Source: Symbiodinium natans (Eukaryota > Sar > Dinophyceae > Suessiales > Symbiodiniaceae). Taken from it: a stretch of DNA of 64,000 nucleotides. Below the pieces are notes generated by a model. It made no database searches, had not been told where the DNA came from, and saw only the letters and a program-made list of their open reading frames with translations. Position numbers and translations under genes: made by a program. Location: NCBI GenBank assembly GCA_905221605.1, contig CAJNDS010001136.1:714939-778938 (forward strand), written 5' to 3'. Position 1 is the first letter of the stretch, and every line of letters starts with the position of its first letter. Positions 36,001 through 49,700 of this stretch are shown here, piece by piece.

Positions 36001-39000
36001 TAAACCCCTAAGCCCAAAACCCCTAAAAGCCTACACCCCTAAACCCTTAAACCCCTAAACCCCTACGCCCAAACCCTAACCCTAAACCCCCATACCCCCA
36101 AACCCGAATACCCCTAAACCCGGAACCCCTAAACCCGCAAACCCTAAACCAGAGGTTTAGGGTTTAGGGTTGGCCTAAGGGTTTAGGGTTGGTTTAAGGG
36201 TTTAGGGTTGGTTTGAGCGCCTGTGAGAGAGAGAGAGGGTTGGTTTGAGGGTTTAGGGTTAGGCTTTACAGCGCATAACAGCACCCTGGAGAACTCTATA
36301 TCAGCAAACTCTTGAACCGGCACAAATCCTAAACCCCGTAGAAGCCTACAAAAGACCGCAAGACCCTCCAAAGCCCTGGACAGGGATGCACAAATCGAGA
36401 AGTGAGAGAGAGAGAGAGAGAGAGAGTGTGTGTGTGTGTGTGCGAACCTAACGCCCGGCTCCTCTTAATGAGAAGTGCATAGGTTAAGACATCCGAGTGC
36501 GCCCCTGAAGAAGGCAGGGGCCTAATTTTCGAAGACTGCCTTGTTATCATGTAGTGAGGTCTGAAGTCAGCTTGTCCGCGCGCCCGATTTTGAGCCTGTA
36601 ACAGAGACCTCGAAAGCACATGGCGACGGATTTTCGTAAGGGGGGGGGGGTTAGATCTAAGTTGTGTGTTTTTTCGTTCCGAGTCCTCGCTGTAGCGGGG
36701 TTTACAGGCTTTGGGGTTATTATTCATGAAGGTCAACAGTTTCCTATGTCCGCATCCTCTGAGACGTAAGCTTTGCAGTGATCCCAATGTTGCAAGCTTG
36801 GTGCGCAGTGAACCAGTCCAGCCGAGCGAGTGTCAAAAAGTGAGCCAAGAGGGTTTCACGAAAACACTGGCCGAAGTCGCACGAAAGAGACACCACAATG
36901 CAAGTTCGGAAATCAAAGACCAGAAACAGACGAAGTCGACAAGCCAGCCGGGAGCCCATTCAGACAGCAGCAGGGCGCATTTCCGTCGTGCCGCTGCTGC
37001 TACAGATTTTTTTGGTTATCGTAGAATATCAGGTTTGCACGTCAGCCGTAGGGTGTAGGGTTTAAATGTTTAGGGTCTAGGGCTTTCATAGGGTTTAGGG
37101 CTGCCCGCTTCCAGACCCTTCATACCATTCTTAATTCTCCCAAAGTGCGCGTGCGCAACTCCCCCAAACCCTAAACCCTAATCCTAAACTCTAAACTCCG
37201 AACCTTATAAACCTAATTTCCCTCAAGCCCCACACCCCCTAAACCCTAAGGCGTCGCAGGTAGCAGACTAACCCTAAACCCTAAACCCTAAAACCCTAAA
37301 ACCCTAAACCCTAAAACCCTAAACCCCAGAACCCTAAACCCTAAAACCCTAACCCTAAAAGGCAGCGACCTCGGCCTCTTGGCAGCCTGCGGCGCCACAG
37401 CCTGGGAAGCCGGCAGGCGGCGAGCAGGCAGCGTGGCAATGTACCGTTAGGAGCCGACGAACACCCCTTGTAAGGGGTCACATTTTATGTACGTACACAT
37501 ACAATATTATATATATGTATATGTATATACATACATACATATGTATATATATATATATATATGTATACACATTGTTTTTCTTCTGCACTTAGTTGTATTT
37601 CTTAATCATATGTGCCTAAATGGGCCCTAGTCACCATGCATAGGGTGTATCTGCAATAGCCTGTTCTGCCTTGAGGACAGGACACAAGTACCTTATAAGC
37701 ATTGTGTGCGACTTTGCTTGTTGTTCCGACACCAGGTCGCTCCGGGTAAAGGGTTTGGCAATGTCGAGCTCAGGGTCCTTCCTAGGCGCTTTTGGCAGGC
37801 GCTCTCATATGCAGTGCAAAGGACTTAGGGGGCTTCAGACTCTGCGGGGGCTCAATCATTCAGAGGTTTTGGTGACAGGCTTGCGGCTGCTAGGTTCTAC
37901 GTCCTGGAGAGGCAAACCCTTGTGAGTTGGCGGGCAAAGACAACTAGGACCCAAAGTGGGCCCCTAATTCCCTTTGTAGGTTCCCTGATAATCAAGCCCC
38001 TTTAAACCAAAAAGAGTACCCTTTCTATTCTAGAGTATCCTAGCTCAGGCTCCTCATGAGCTTGAACAGGTCCGCGCCGGGCCAGCGGGGCTTTTGGCGA
38101 GCAGAAGCTTGTGCAGCTGGCTGCCATGGCTGCATTCACTGACTTCTTCACCCACAATGCTACAACCACGTGGAACCCCAAACTAGACCCCAAGCCCTAA
38201 TCCCTAAACCGTAAAGACCCTTGGGCCTGACATGAACCCCCAAGCTGCCCGGGCACAACATTGCGAAAATAGCTCCGATCGAAATCTTTACCGGCAGGTG
38301 CAGCCTGGGTTTGAGCCCGGCAACGCAGGAGCCCCCTTGCGTAACGCAGTGAGAGTAATTCTGTGAAGCCTACCCCTAAACCCTAAGCCCTAAACCCTAA
38401 ACCCTAAACCCTAAACCCTAAACCCTAAACCCCAAACAAGCAGAAGCACAAACCACCTCCCCCTCCGCCTGAGACAAGGAGATGGAATCCGCGGAGCCCG
38501 AGGCTCTCATGGAGCTGCTCTCCGGTCGCGCGTCAAGGAGGTTTGTTCGGTTTCGGGGTTGAGGGTTTAGGGTTTAGGGGTTTAGGGTTTAGGGTTTAGG
38601 GTTTAGGGTTTAGGGTTTAGGGTTTTGGTGTGCTTGTCTGCGATGGGTTTACAACGAACCTGGGCAGCATGAGCTCTTTCCCGGCACGCTCGCCCAAGCC
38701 TGGATGCAAAAAAAGGGTTTAGGGTTTAGGGTAAGTGGGTCATTTACATGTGAGGCTAGCAGGGAACTGAGTAGTTCATGGGCTTGGGTAGCCGGCTACT
38801 CTTGTCCGTCCTGATTGTTTAGGTTTTCGGGTACAACCAGACACCTCTGGATTTAGGGTTTAGGGTTTATACCATAAACCCTAAACCCTAAACCCTATAA
38901 TAGGCTTCGGTGACTAGGCTACTGGTCGCGTGAGGGTCGAAGACGAAATTCAAGGTCTCGGAGCAGTGTCGACGGCTCTCCGGGGCGAAGGCTCCAAAAG

Positions 39001-42000
39001 GGTTTAGGGTTTAGGGTTTAGGGTTTAGGGTTTAGGGTTTAGGGTTTCAGCATCCGGACATGTGGTCCTTGGGGTGTAGGGAGTTGGGGCTCTCGGCGGT
39101 TTAGGGTTTGGGGCTTTCAACCCCCCTCTCCTCCCCACAAAGAAGAACATCAAAAGGCCTCAAACCCACGACCCAAGCAACAGTGAGGTCGTAGAGGGTT
39201 CAGGAAGGTCTGAGCAGGTAGGGGACTGCCATCTGCTTATCCCTCAAAATACACATATTCTTCCTTATAAGCGTATCTTTGGAGATTCTACGGATTAGTA
39301 TCTTTCAATTTTCGGTCGTTTTTGTTAAATCTCAGAGGACTTGTGAGGGTTCGGATGTGTCTAGCGCGGAAGGCACGAGAGGGAATGCCCAAACCCTACA
39401 ACCGCATAACCCCCATAACCCTAAGCCCTAATTTTTGGGATGCTCCCGCTTTTTCTACAGTCCTTACTGGGGATTATCGAACCCTCCTGTTATAATCCCG
39501 ATTAAGGACTGCTAGTATCAGGGGGAACATCCCAACCTTAAAGCCAAAACCCCAAGCCCTAAACCCCCCAAAATAGCTTAAACCCCGACAATTGGCTCCG
39601 TATCTGCTGCGGAGGAACCCCAGAGCCGGGTCCCAGGTGAGACTCTGAGCCCTAAAGCCGAAGATAGGGGGGTTTTCGTGCCTTTGCGAAGCAAGACCCT
39701 CGGGGATGGCGCGGCAGAGAGAGAGAGGGGGGTTTCGTGCTTAAAAAGGGTTTAGGGGTAGGGCCCCGAAAAGCCCAAACACCACAAGTTGCGAAGTAAA
39801 ACCGCCCCCCCCCCCCCCCCCCCCCCCCCCCGCGATCTTAGACATGTGAGGACAGCGGCTGCTTGCCACGGACCCGGCCCTCAGAGGGCGTTTTGTAGGA
39901 GAGACGAGCTTGCAAGCCCCCCCAAATAGCCCCTCTCCCCTCCCTCTCCCCTGGTTGTTTCCAGCATCAGCTTGCCACTTTTAGGGTTTCGGGTTTAGGG
40001 TTTGGAGTTCGTACTTTGGGTTTTGGGTTTTGGGGGTTCAGCATCAGCTGGCCGCAGTTGGGGGGGGGGGGGGGGGAATATCATCGAGCATCAACATCCC
40101 TGCCAAGCCCACGAGGGCGAGCATCATCAGCATCAGTTGAAAGCTGAGAGGCAAACAGAAGCGCCCAATGCTGTGTTCAGAGGCCGCACAGGCGAGGATC
40201 ACAGCATCAGCTGGCCGCAAGTATATTGCAATGCCCGAATATAGCGTCCTGCAGCACGCCACAAACGATTCACGGGTGATTGTTGGCAAACACCCGGGTT
40301 GAGGACGCTGAGTAACGTTGCAGAAAATACGGGCAACGACCCTACTTATAAGTATCCACCAACCTCCAAGTAAACTCCCTAAATAGTACACCCTAAACCC
40401 TAAGCCCCAAACCCTAAACCGTAAACCCTAAACCCTAAACCCTTGAACCCTAAACCCTGAACCGTAAACCCTAAACCGTAAACCCTAAACCCCCCCTATC
40501 ACCACCACACCCGAGGCAGCAGATGCCGCCGCACCGAGCACGACGCGCTGGCGCCGAGCACGGGCACTTCGCAAGCCAAGGGGTTTTGGGAAGCTAGGGT
40601 TTAGGGTTTAGGGTTTAGGGTTTAGGGTTTAGGGTTTAGGGTTTAGGGTTTAGGGTTTAGGGTTTAGGGTTTAGGGTTTAGGGTTTGCTGTATATACTAT
40701 GGCGCAGCTGTGAAGGTTGAGATGCAACTAGGCTCGAAAGCTTCGTGAAAGGCGAGGAGCAGCCATGGCCCGCTTGTGGAGGACAATCTCACATGTTTAG
40801 GGTTTAGGGTTTAGGGTTTAGGGTTTAGGGTTTAGGGTTTAGGGTTTAGGGTTTAGGGCGGCAAAACCACCCTAACCTATTCCTTTTAGGGTTTAAGTTT
40901 AGGCCTCAACTCAAGTGTTTGCAGGGTTTTCCCTGACCTCAGAAGTCAAAAATATACGATTCATCTTTAACCCTCAGCCCTAAACCCCTCATTTTTAACC
41001 CTAAGCCCTAAACCCGCCCAGGCCGCCTTCTAGAAGGCCTCCTAGGGGCGGGCCCCCGGATGAAACTTGGGAGAAACCCTAAACCCTAAACCCTAAACCC
41101 TAAACCCTAAACCCTAAACCCCACCTCTTATCGAAGGTGAGCGGCCTCTTTCCCGCCGGGGTGGACGTACCGAGCGTTGGCCTGGCGGCGTCCAGCCCGA
41201 AAAAGCCTAAACCCCAAACCCTAAACCGATCTTCAAGGGCTGCAAAAGGCTTTAATGGGCTGTTCATGGGCTCAGGAGGTTGGAGCACTCTGAAACCCTA
41301 GGTTTAGGGTTTAGGGTTTAGGGTTTAGCGTTGAGATCCCCTTTTTGGGGCCTCAGGTCAAAGCTTGCTTCGACCTGGAAGACGTGCCAAAGATCGCCGT
41401 CAGAGATGTCGAGGCAGAGCTCCCCCCGGGCTCTCAACATAGGGTTTAGGGTTTAGGGTTTAGGGTTTAGGGTTTAGGGTTTAGGGTTTAGGGCTAGGGT
41501 TTAGGGTCTAGGGTTTCGGGTTTCGGGTTTAGGGTTTGGTTGAAGGTTTCGGGGTAGGGGTTTCAGGGTAGGGTCTCGTTTGCCTTGTTTACAGCTGCGC
41601 GAAGAACGAGCTTTTGTTGTGTGTCTGTCTGTGTGCGCGTTTTTTTTTTCACCTGTCCCTTTTGGGGTTCCGCGATGTTTTTTCGCTTCTGTATTTGGGT
41701 TTGGCCCAGCTGTCTAGGCTTCAGGGTTTAGGGTTCAGGGTTAGCTTCGCTCAGGATTGAAAAATGTCATCCCCAAGGCTCCTAAAATTGACCCTAAACC
41801 CTAAACCCCAAACCCTAAACCCTAAACCCTAGACCCTAAACCCTAAACCCTAAACCCTAATGGTGAGTTGCCTGCCTTGGGGAGGACATCGACTGGGTCG
41901 AGCACGTGCAACGGAGTTGGGAGCCCATGAGCTTGGGCCAGCGATTCCAGGCCACGTCTTTTGGGGCTCAAAATTTGGGGTTTAGGGTTTAGGGTTCAGG

Positions 42001-45000
42001 GTTTAGGGTTTAGGGCTTAGGGTTTAGGGTTTAGGGTTATTTTTTCTAGATATGGTTTGGGGATATAGGTATTTCACAAGACGCCAAAGCCGCTGAACTA
42101 CCCCAAACTTGACGACTCAATTAGTTCCCTCCACCTTTTTCACCTACCTCGAGAGGTTCGTGAATCTAGCCCTTGCTGTTCGACAAGTAATGGCCGGTAT
42201 ATGAAGTATCACTTCTACTTTGAAGGCCAGAGTCTGAGTCAGACGCAGCCGAGTACATTCCATGTAGGTACATAGGTATCATTCTCGTCCCTTTCCAAAG
42301 CTTGGAGGCAACCTTATTGAAAGAACCCCCCTTCACCCCCCCTCCCCCCTGACACCCCCCAAATGCAGTCCCTCTCATTTAACCACGAACCCTGAACCCT
42401 AAACCCTAAACGCTAAACCCTAAACCCGAATATGAGGTGCTGCTACCTTGGCACGAGGGGCCGCCAGGTCCACGACTGCTTGGGCTTTGGGTTTAGAGTT
42501 CAGGGTTCTGGTTTAGGGTATAGGGTTTAGGGTTTAGGCTTTGGAGTTCAGTCCGAGTTCACAGCGAGGTACAGGATAGTAATCCCGCGCCCAAGCTCAC
42601 TCCGAAAGGCCAGGTCTCGCGATCGGAGCCCATTCGTGCCGGATGCAAGGACCTCTCCCTAAACTTTTCATGTCGTGCTTGCCCACGCCCTAAACCCTAA
42701 ACCCTAAACCCGAAATGTCGAGGTGGCCAGTGGAAGGATGGGCGGACGGTGTTGAGATTGGAGGCCGGCATGGTTGGGTTGGCGGCAGAAGTCTCTGCTT
42801 GCACAAATCGATGACCCAGAGTAGGGACTTATTCCCTTTGCTTAGGGTTTAGGTTACCCTATAAGCCCCTCTAATCCAAAAAAGGGGGTACCCTTCTGAT
42901 TCCTAGGTTAGTCTGCCCATCTTATTTATGCCCTTTGCTTGGGGTTTAGGCTCGGGCAAGCCCCTTTGAACCAAAAAGGGCTGAACCCTAAACCCTAAAC
43001 CCTAAACCCTAAACCCTAAACCCTAAACCCTAAACCCTAAACCCTAAACCCTAAACCCTAAACCCTAAACCCTAAACCCTAAACCCCGCATTGCTGTGGC
43101 TAGTCGGGTGGCAAAAAAAAACCCTAAACCCTAAACCCTAGGGCACACTTTTTTCTTCCTTTCATCCAGGGGGGAGCCGCCTTTGGCCTGGGCGACCACC
43201 CGCAGCCTGGCTCTTTGCTGAAGGCAAGCAACACCTTCACTCCTAAAACCCTGAGCTGCGGTTTAGGGTTTAGGGTTTAGGGTTTAGGTTTAGGGTTTAG
43301 GGTTTAGGGTTTAGGGTTTAGGGTTTAGGGTTTAGGGTTTAGGGTTAGGGTTTGGGGTTTGGGGTTTGGGGTTTGGGGTTTGGGGTTTGGGGTTTGGGGT
43401 TTAGGGCCCCAGACCCGTACACCCCTAAACCCCTAAACCTTTATGCGGCCAGGTCCCTAAAGAGCATCGTCCGAACCATGACTCCCAGCGGAACTCACAT
43501 CGAAACCGTAGATTTGACTTGTAGGGTCTAGAAAACCCTAAACCCTAAACCCTAAACCCCAAAACCCTAAATATCGGGGATTCAAGCTGTAGGTTTGTGG
43601 TGTGCAGGTTTGCTACGGTCTCAAACCGCGAGTCTCCCAAGCCGTCCCCGGCCAAGGACGACGCAGGGGGCCGTCGACTTTCTTGAAAGAGTGCCGAGGC
43701 CTCCATTTACCTACAGTTTCTTTTTGTACCCTTGCGTCCTGGAGCCAGTAGAGGTGCTTAGGCTTTTGGGCTGAGGTGCTTTCCGACGTTTCTCTGGAAG
43801 GCAGCACGAAAGTCTTGGACTACGGCACAGGCTGGATTAGTTTTGGGGTCGTGCGCCCGAAGCCCCAAACCCTAAACCGTCAAACCTAACAAACTAAAAC
43901 CCTACCACCCTAAACCCTATAACCCCTAAAACCGAGGACCCCTGGCTGTGGGAGGAATTCGGGGTTCCTGGGCGATCGGTTGAACCAAGGGTCATACGGG
44001 GTTTAGGGTTTTGGCTCAAACCCTAAACAAACTTTGAAAAGCCCTAAACCCTAAACCATAAACCCTAAACCCTGAACAACCTAAAACCCTAAACCAACTT
44101 AGATAAACCACCGTCCAGGCTCTGGGGTTCTTGCCATCTGCGCTGCACACCTTGGTGCCGAGGCCGTGGGGGCATCTTGGGCTGCACTGGCTCACGGATG
44201 TCAGGTTTTGTGTTTTGGGTTTCGGGTTTAGGCTTTAGGGTTTAGGGTTTGGGTTTATTTGTGCTTGTTTTTCGCACCTCAGGCCTGATCCCCAGGCTCA
44301 AGCCTGGTTTACACAATGGGCTCTTTTGTGTAGTGGGGTCTTGGGGTTTCAGCTGAACCCTGCCTAAACTCTAAACCCTAAACCCTAAACCCTAGTTGTA
44401 GGTTTCATGGCCTCAGCCGCCTCGCCACTTCGGAACCCTAACGGGTCACCATTCTGCAATGCTCGAGGTGGATGTGGATGCCGACGCTGTAGTGCCTTGG
44501 CCCTAAACTTATAGGGTCCTTCAGGGAGGGGGGGGGGTTCATGGAGGGTGAACCCCCTTCAAGGATTCTAAAATGACCCCTGAACGCTGAGGCACACTGA
44601 AGTAACTTCGGTGGTTGTGGGTTTTGGGGCAAGGGTGAGCTTGGCTTGTTCTGGGTAGAGGAGGGAATTTGAAGCTGAGACCTGTCAATGGATTTATGTA
44701 GGATCCTGAATCCCCTACTTCCCTACTATTAAGTATACGAACCAGTAGGTAAACTTAGCTCTGCTAAACCTCTATAGCCTGAGGCCTCTGCCATCAGGAG
44801 CTGGAGCGGCAGCAATCCCAGCACCTCCAGCGGAAAGAAGCGCAACGTGGACTTCCGACGCGCGGCCGCAAAGAGCGGGCACCACTTGGAGCTAGCGGCT
44901 CGGGGTCTCAACCAGGATGTAGGACGTAGCGGGGTGGAGCTCCAAGCTGCGGATGTCAAGATGCAAGAACGCGGTCGGTCGCCATGATCCACCACCTCTC

Positions 45001-46765
45001 CTTCATATGAAGCAGGGTTGATGAAACCCTAAACCCCAAACCCTAAACCCTAAACCCTCAGAAGCAGCTGGCCACGCACTCCTGCTACTCGGCGCGCAGG
45101 GGCCCCCGAATGTGGCACCTGGACCTATCTCAAATCGATCCAGCCGCTGCTTCGCCCAGCCCTTCCGAAAAGATACTTGCGAATAGTTTTTTGATAAAAG
45201 CAATTCACAAGCAGTTGTTTTATAAAGACAGTTCGCAAGCAGCTTTTATTTAAAAAGATACATAGAAATATATAATTAAAAACATGTACAAATAGAAATC
45301 AAAAAATCAATTCACAAGAGGTGCGGCTCCTGCAGACCCGAGACCATGATTCAGGCTCCTTATAAGTTCTTATAAACCCTAAACCCTAAACCCTAAACCC
45401 TAAACCCTAAACCCTAAACCTTATAAGTTCTTAACCTTTCCATGTGTTGCGAGTCCTTGTGTACAGACTTATCGTCTCTTACGGGCTCAGCCTCCGAGAG
45501 GTGATCATCGGGCATTGCCTCCTTACTTGGGTTTAGGGTTTAGGGTTTAGGGTTTCGGGGTTCGGGTTTAGGGTTTAGGGTTTAGGGTTTAGGGTTTAGG
45601 GTTTAGGGTTTAGGGTTTAGGGTTTAGGGTTTAGGGTTTAGGGTTTAGGGTGGGACGAGCGTCGAAAGCTGCACGCCTTGCGAGGAGTGAGCCCGGAAAG
45701 CTTCGATGACGCGGAGGTTGCCGCGAGCACATCCTGAAGTTGTTCTCAATGGGTTTGCCTTGAAGTTAATACCCAATTGTTTGTAGAGAGCTCAAAGGCA
45801 CGATCGCACCAATCCTTAGTAGCTCAGTAGATGACCTAAAACTTCTGGATTTTATGCAATCCTACCAGAATTGCAAGGTGAACTTTTTTTGGGCCAGGGC
45901 ACCCAGCAGCTTGCCCTCCCTAAGCCCCAAGCCCGAGGTGTTTCGAGCCGTCGAGCTGCCACCCTTGGGTTATGTGTTTAGGGTTTAGGGTTTAGGGTTT
46001 AGGGTTTAGGGTTTAGGGTTTAAAATGGGCACTTGGGGTGACGCTGGAGAGTTAGGCTGACGCGGTGGATGCACAGAAACCCGAAGTGCTGCTTGGTTCC
46101 TTGCATAGGCCCGAGGCGAACCATGCAGCGCGATGGGGTCGAGTGCGCTGTTGAGAAGCCTAGTAGTAGAGTAGGTAACCTTTAACCTTTTTGGGGTAGT
46201 ATATAATCCCCTTAGAATCCCAAAGGTTAACCTTTAATTCCCCCCAGGTTACTGGACAACTAAGGGAAGGTTGGAGGGTTTCAGGGTGGAGAAGCGAAGG
46301 GAGGAGGGGCTCCGAACCTCAGAAGCTGAGTAGATAACCTAGAACCCTTCTGGGGTATATATATATATATACTATATATATATACTATATATATATATAT
46401 ACAATGTTACCAGAGTTGAAGGGTTAACCTTTGTTGGGCTAGGCAACTGTGGAACTACTCCACTCGGAGGCCTTCGCGCAGTCCCTCGTCCGAGAGTTTG
46501 GCACCTTTGAAGTCATCGTCGCAAACATCCTGCGCAGGCATGGCTATGTCTCGCGGTCTTTTCCGAGTATATAGATGGTAGTATGTTGGAAGGTGGTGGT
46601 CAAATCTTGCTTAGGTCCTTTGCTTGTAGGCTTGCTGTTCGGCGCTGGACGGGCTGCAATTTTCGCTTTCTTTCTTTTATTAATGAAGAGAGCTTGAAGT
46701 CAACGTTCACGTCCTGTGTTGGGGTCTAGGTAGGGGTCTACGAGGCGGTCCGGCGCTGTTCAAAG

Positions 46766-46799
<34 letters not shown>

Positions 46800-49700
46800 C
46801 CCGAATTTTTCCTTTCTGGCTGATTTGTTTCGGCAACAAAACCCCCCTTTCGGCACCATCCTCTTCACCCCAAGTATGAATAAATCACTAGTACTCTGTT
46901 TCTACATAATATATCTAAACTACAAACATTCTGTATGTTTACTATAGTCCTATCTGACTATACTAGTCCTGTCCTCTAATTGTTGTAATGTTGTATGCTT
47001 ACATCGTCGTTTTGTGATTTTGCAATCTCATGTATGTTAGACACTGTTGCACAATTCTGTTTTAATATAGTAATAGAATATTCAATATTGGAAAAGTTCA
47101 GTATCATCAGGCTATATTACAAGGATATTTATAATGTGCCAGTATCGTGGGATTATAGTATTTACGGTATGATGGTATAGTCGTGTCATGGTTTATACGC
47201 GTATTATTCTAGTGTACTATTTATATTTCTTGTTAGGAATCATGTAGTTTCCTTTATGTTATTTTCTTTTCGTGTTCTACTATTATCTTAACATGTTTTA
47301 TATAGTTATACTCTTAAATTAACATGCTATGTAGTCTTGTATTATATCATTAAGTTCTTGCATTTTCACAGAATGAGTATTGCGACTTTCGATGATGATC
47401 GCTTTCGGCAGTTAAGCCTCAACCGCCAAACCCCAAAATCTCAACCCCAAACCCGGACCCTAAACCTTAACCCTAAACCCTAAACCCCTAAAGCCTAAAC
47501 CCTAAAGCACAAACCCTAAACCCTAAACCCTAGCCCTAAACCCTAAACCCCAAACCCTCAACCGCCAGGCCCCTGGTGGCCTTGGCCCCGGCTCTGGCAG
47601 CTGCTGCCGCGCCTGGTTCACTCCTGGCACTCACCGGCCTGCGAGGTGGGCTTTTGGGGTTTAGGGTTTAGGGTTAGGGTTTAGGGTTTAGGGTTTAGGG
47701 TTTAGGGTTTAGGGTTTAGGGTTTAGGGTTTAGGGTTTAGGGTTTAGGGTTTAGGGTTTAGGTTTAGGGTTTAGGAGCTTTGGAAGGCCTGTAGAGCTCA
47801 GGGTTGGTTTAGTTGTTTGTTTGGGGGGGGGGGGTCCGGGGTTTGGGTTAAGGTTTTGTGGAGTTTGGAGGTTGAGACATGGGTGACCTGTCTTACCGGC
47901 CTTTTTTTGGCACCCTGAACCATCAGGAAGATACCGCAGTGAGTTGATAGGGGAGGGGCTTCGAGCTTTTTTATTTCTCTCTCTCTCTCTCTCTCTGAGA
48001 TTGTTAGCTGCAGCACCCTGCCAATCTCTGCAGACATGTGTACCAGCATGGAGCCTTCGTTGGAATCATCCATCACTGTCCTTTTCGTCCCTCTGCTCTC
48101 AAAACGTAAATATCTTGAGTGCGTCTTCAAGTTGAGTTGCCATGTTGCAAACAAGCAATGGGCGTGACCCCCTGCACCCATGGTGTAAGGCGGGGCACAC
48201 ACACACACACATTCCTGAGACCAAAGCCCTTATTCACGCTAAACCCTTATATCAATCGCAAGAAGCTCACAAACCTTCCCTGGCTAGGGGAGCTGGGCGA
48301 CGGCATCGCGGCCGGGGGGGGTGGGGAGGGCGGGGGATGAGGGGCGCAGGCTTAGGGTTTTGCGTCATGACTCTTCCGTCAGGGGAGGTTTAAGGTGTGA
48401 AGGTTCCGGACGTAGGGGTTTTGAGGGTTGGGGAATGGAGGGTCGAGGCTTTCAGTAGGAAGGTGTCCAGGCCCCGCACCGTTCTGGCCTGCCTGCAGAG
48501 CTACGTGTTACCCTAAACCCGAAACCCCTTAGTAGCTGAGTGAGTACACTTGGGATACTATAACCCCCTATAGAATTGAAAGTGTGCACTTTCGGGGGGC
48601 TGATGAACTCAGCAACTAACCCTAAACCCTAAACCCCAAACCCCAAACCCGAAACCCCAAACCCTAAACCCTAAACCCGAGCCTGTTTCGGCCCTGAAAC
48701 TTCGAGCTCCGCGTACGCCTGAAGAGGTGCGGCAGGCCTTCTCGGGTAACTTTGGCTCTTTCCGGGACGTCCCCGTGCTGCACCGATTTAGGGCTTAGGG
48801 TTTAGGGTTTAGGGTTTCATGTCCGGGCCTGCCCTTCCAAGCCGGCTGATTTTGGGATTGGGCGTTTAGGGTTTAGGGGTCTTTCTGTTGGGCAACGTTT
48901 GATTAGAGCTCCAAAGGGCTTTGGGACATGTTATATTTTCATTCATTGGGTTGCATCGGATGATTTCTATGAATACTTTCCAGACTTTACAGGGCCAACC
49001 TAGAATGTTTAGGTCAACCACAAATCCTGCGTCGGGCCGACAAAACCCCCCACAGGGTTTGGCGTTCTGTGCCTTGGGGTTTCTCTCCTTGCCGTCGTGC
49101 GCCGGCTCAGGTGCCTCTGAGCGACGGCTGGCTCCTCGTAGAGGCACAAAGGCTGCCTTGATGGCCCTAAACCCTAAACCCTAAACCCTAAACCCTAAAC
49201 CCTAAACTCTACACCCTAAACCCTAAACCCTAAACCCTAAACCCTAAACCCTGATTCGGGGGACTCTTACCCTCTGTACAGGAACTCGGAAGGCCGAGGA
49301 ACGTGGTAGAAGCTCAGGGGCAAGTCTTGGACCTTCAATCCTCGACGATTGCAAGCATCCCATTCCACCCCTAGGAGGCCTAGAGCCTGTGAGGTTTAGG
49401 GTTTAGGGTTTAGGGTTTCGGGTTTAGGGTTTAGGGTTTAGGGTTTAGGGGTTAGGGTTTAGGGTTTAGGGTTTAGGGTTTAGGGTGCCACACTGCTTAT
49501 GTTTAACAGCAAAGTGCCGCTTCAAAGTCTGACGCACCGCACTCGAAGGATCGTGGTCCTTGTAGCCCCATGGCAGTCCCAGACCTTGGCCCCGATTGAT
49601 GCGAAGCGCATCGCAGTTAGGGCTTACAGGGATATTACCTGCTAGTAGTATTGTTTTCTGTTGTTGTTTTTCTTGTTATTCATGAAATTGCTACTATTAC

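Larger units (their letters stand above)
34290..41350. other. 5' part of the 16-kb Lon intron, no recognised complete gene
   Basis: Contains a 34-bp tandem repeat, telomere blocks, ATG(T/C)A microsatellite (about 35700-35790), GA/GT tracts (36400-36445), a TA-rich microsatellite (37500-37565), family G and J copies, C27 (39805-39831) and relics of the 53-bp repeat. ORFs at 36711-37058 and 37671-37925 are unconvincing. Confidence 0.55.

Noticed and set aside
44010-44020. TTTTGGCTCAA resembling the 3' part of the dinoflagellate spliced leader
   Set aside because: Only 11 bases match, inside a degenerate telomere-type stretch; chance is likely and no upstream half is present.
44786-44990. Coding-like segment as the missing PrmA exon
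   Set aside because: None of its three frames resembles the PrmA region after VDxDxxAV; left unassigned.
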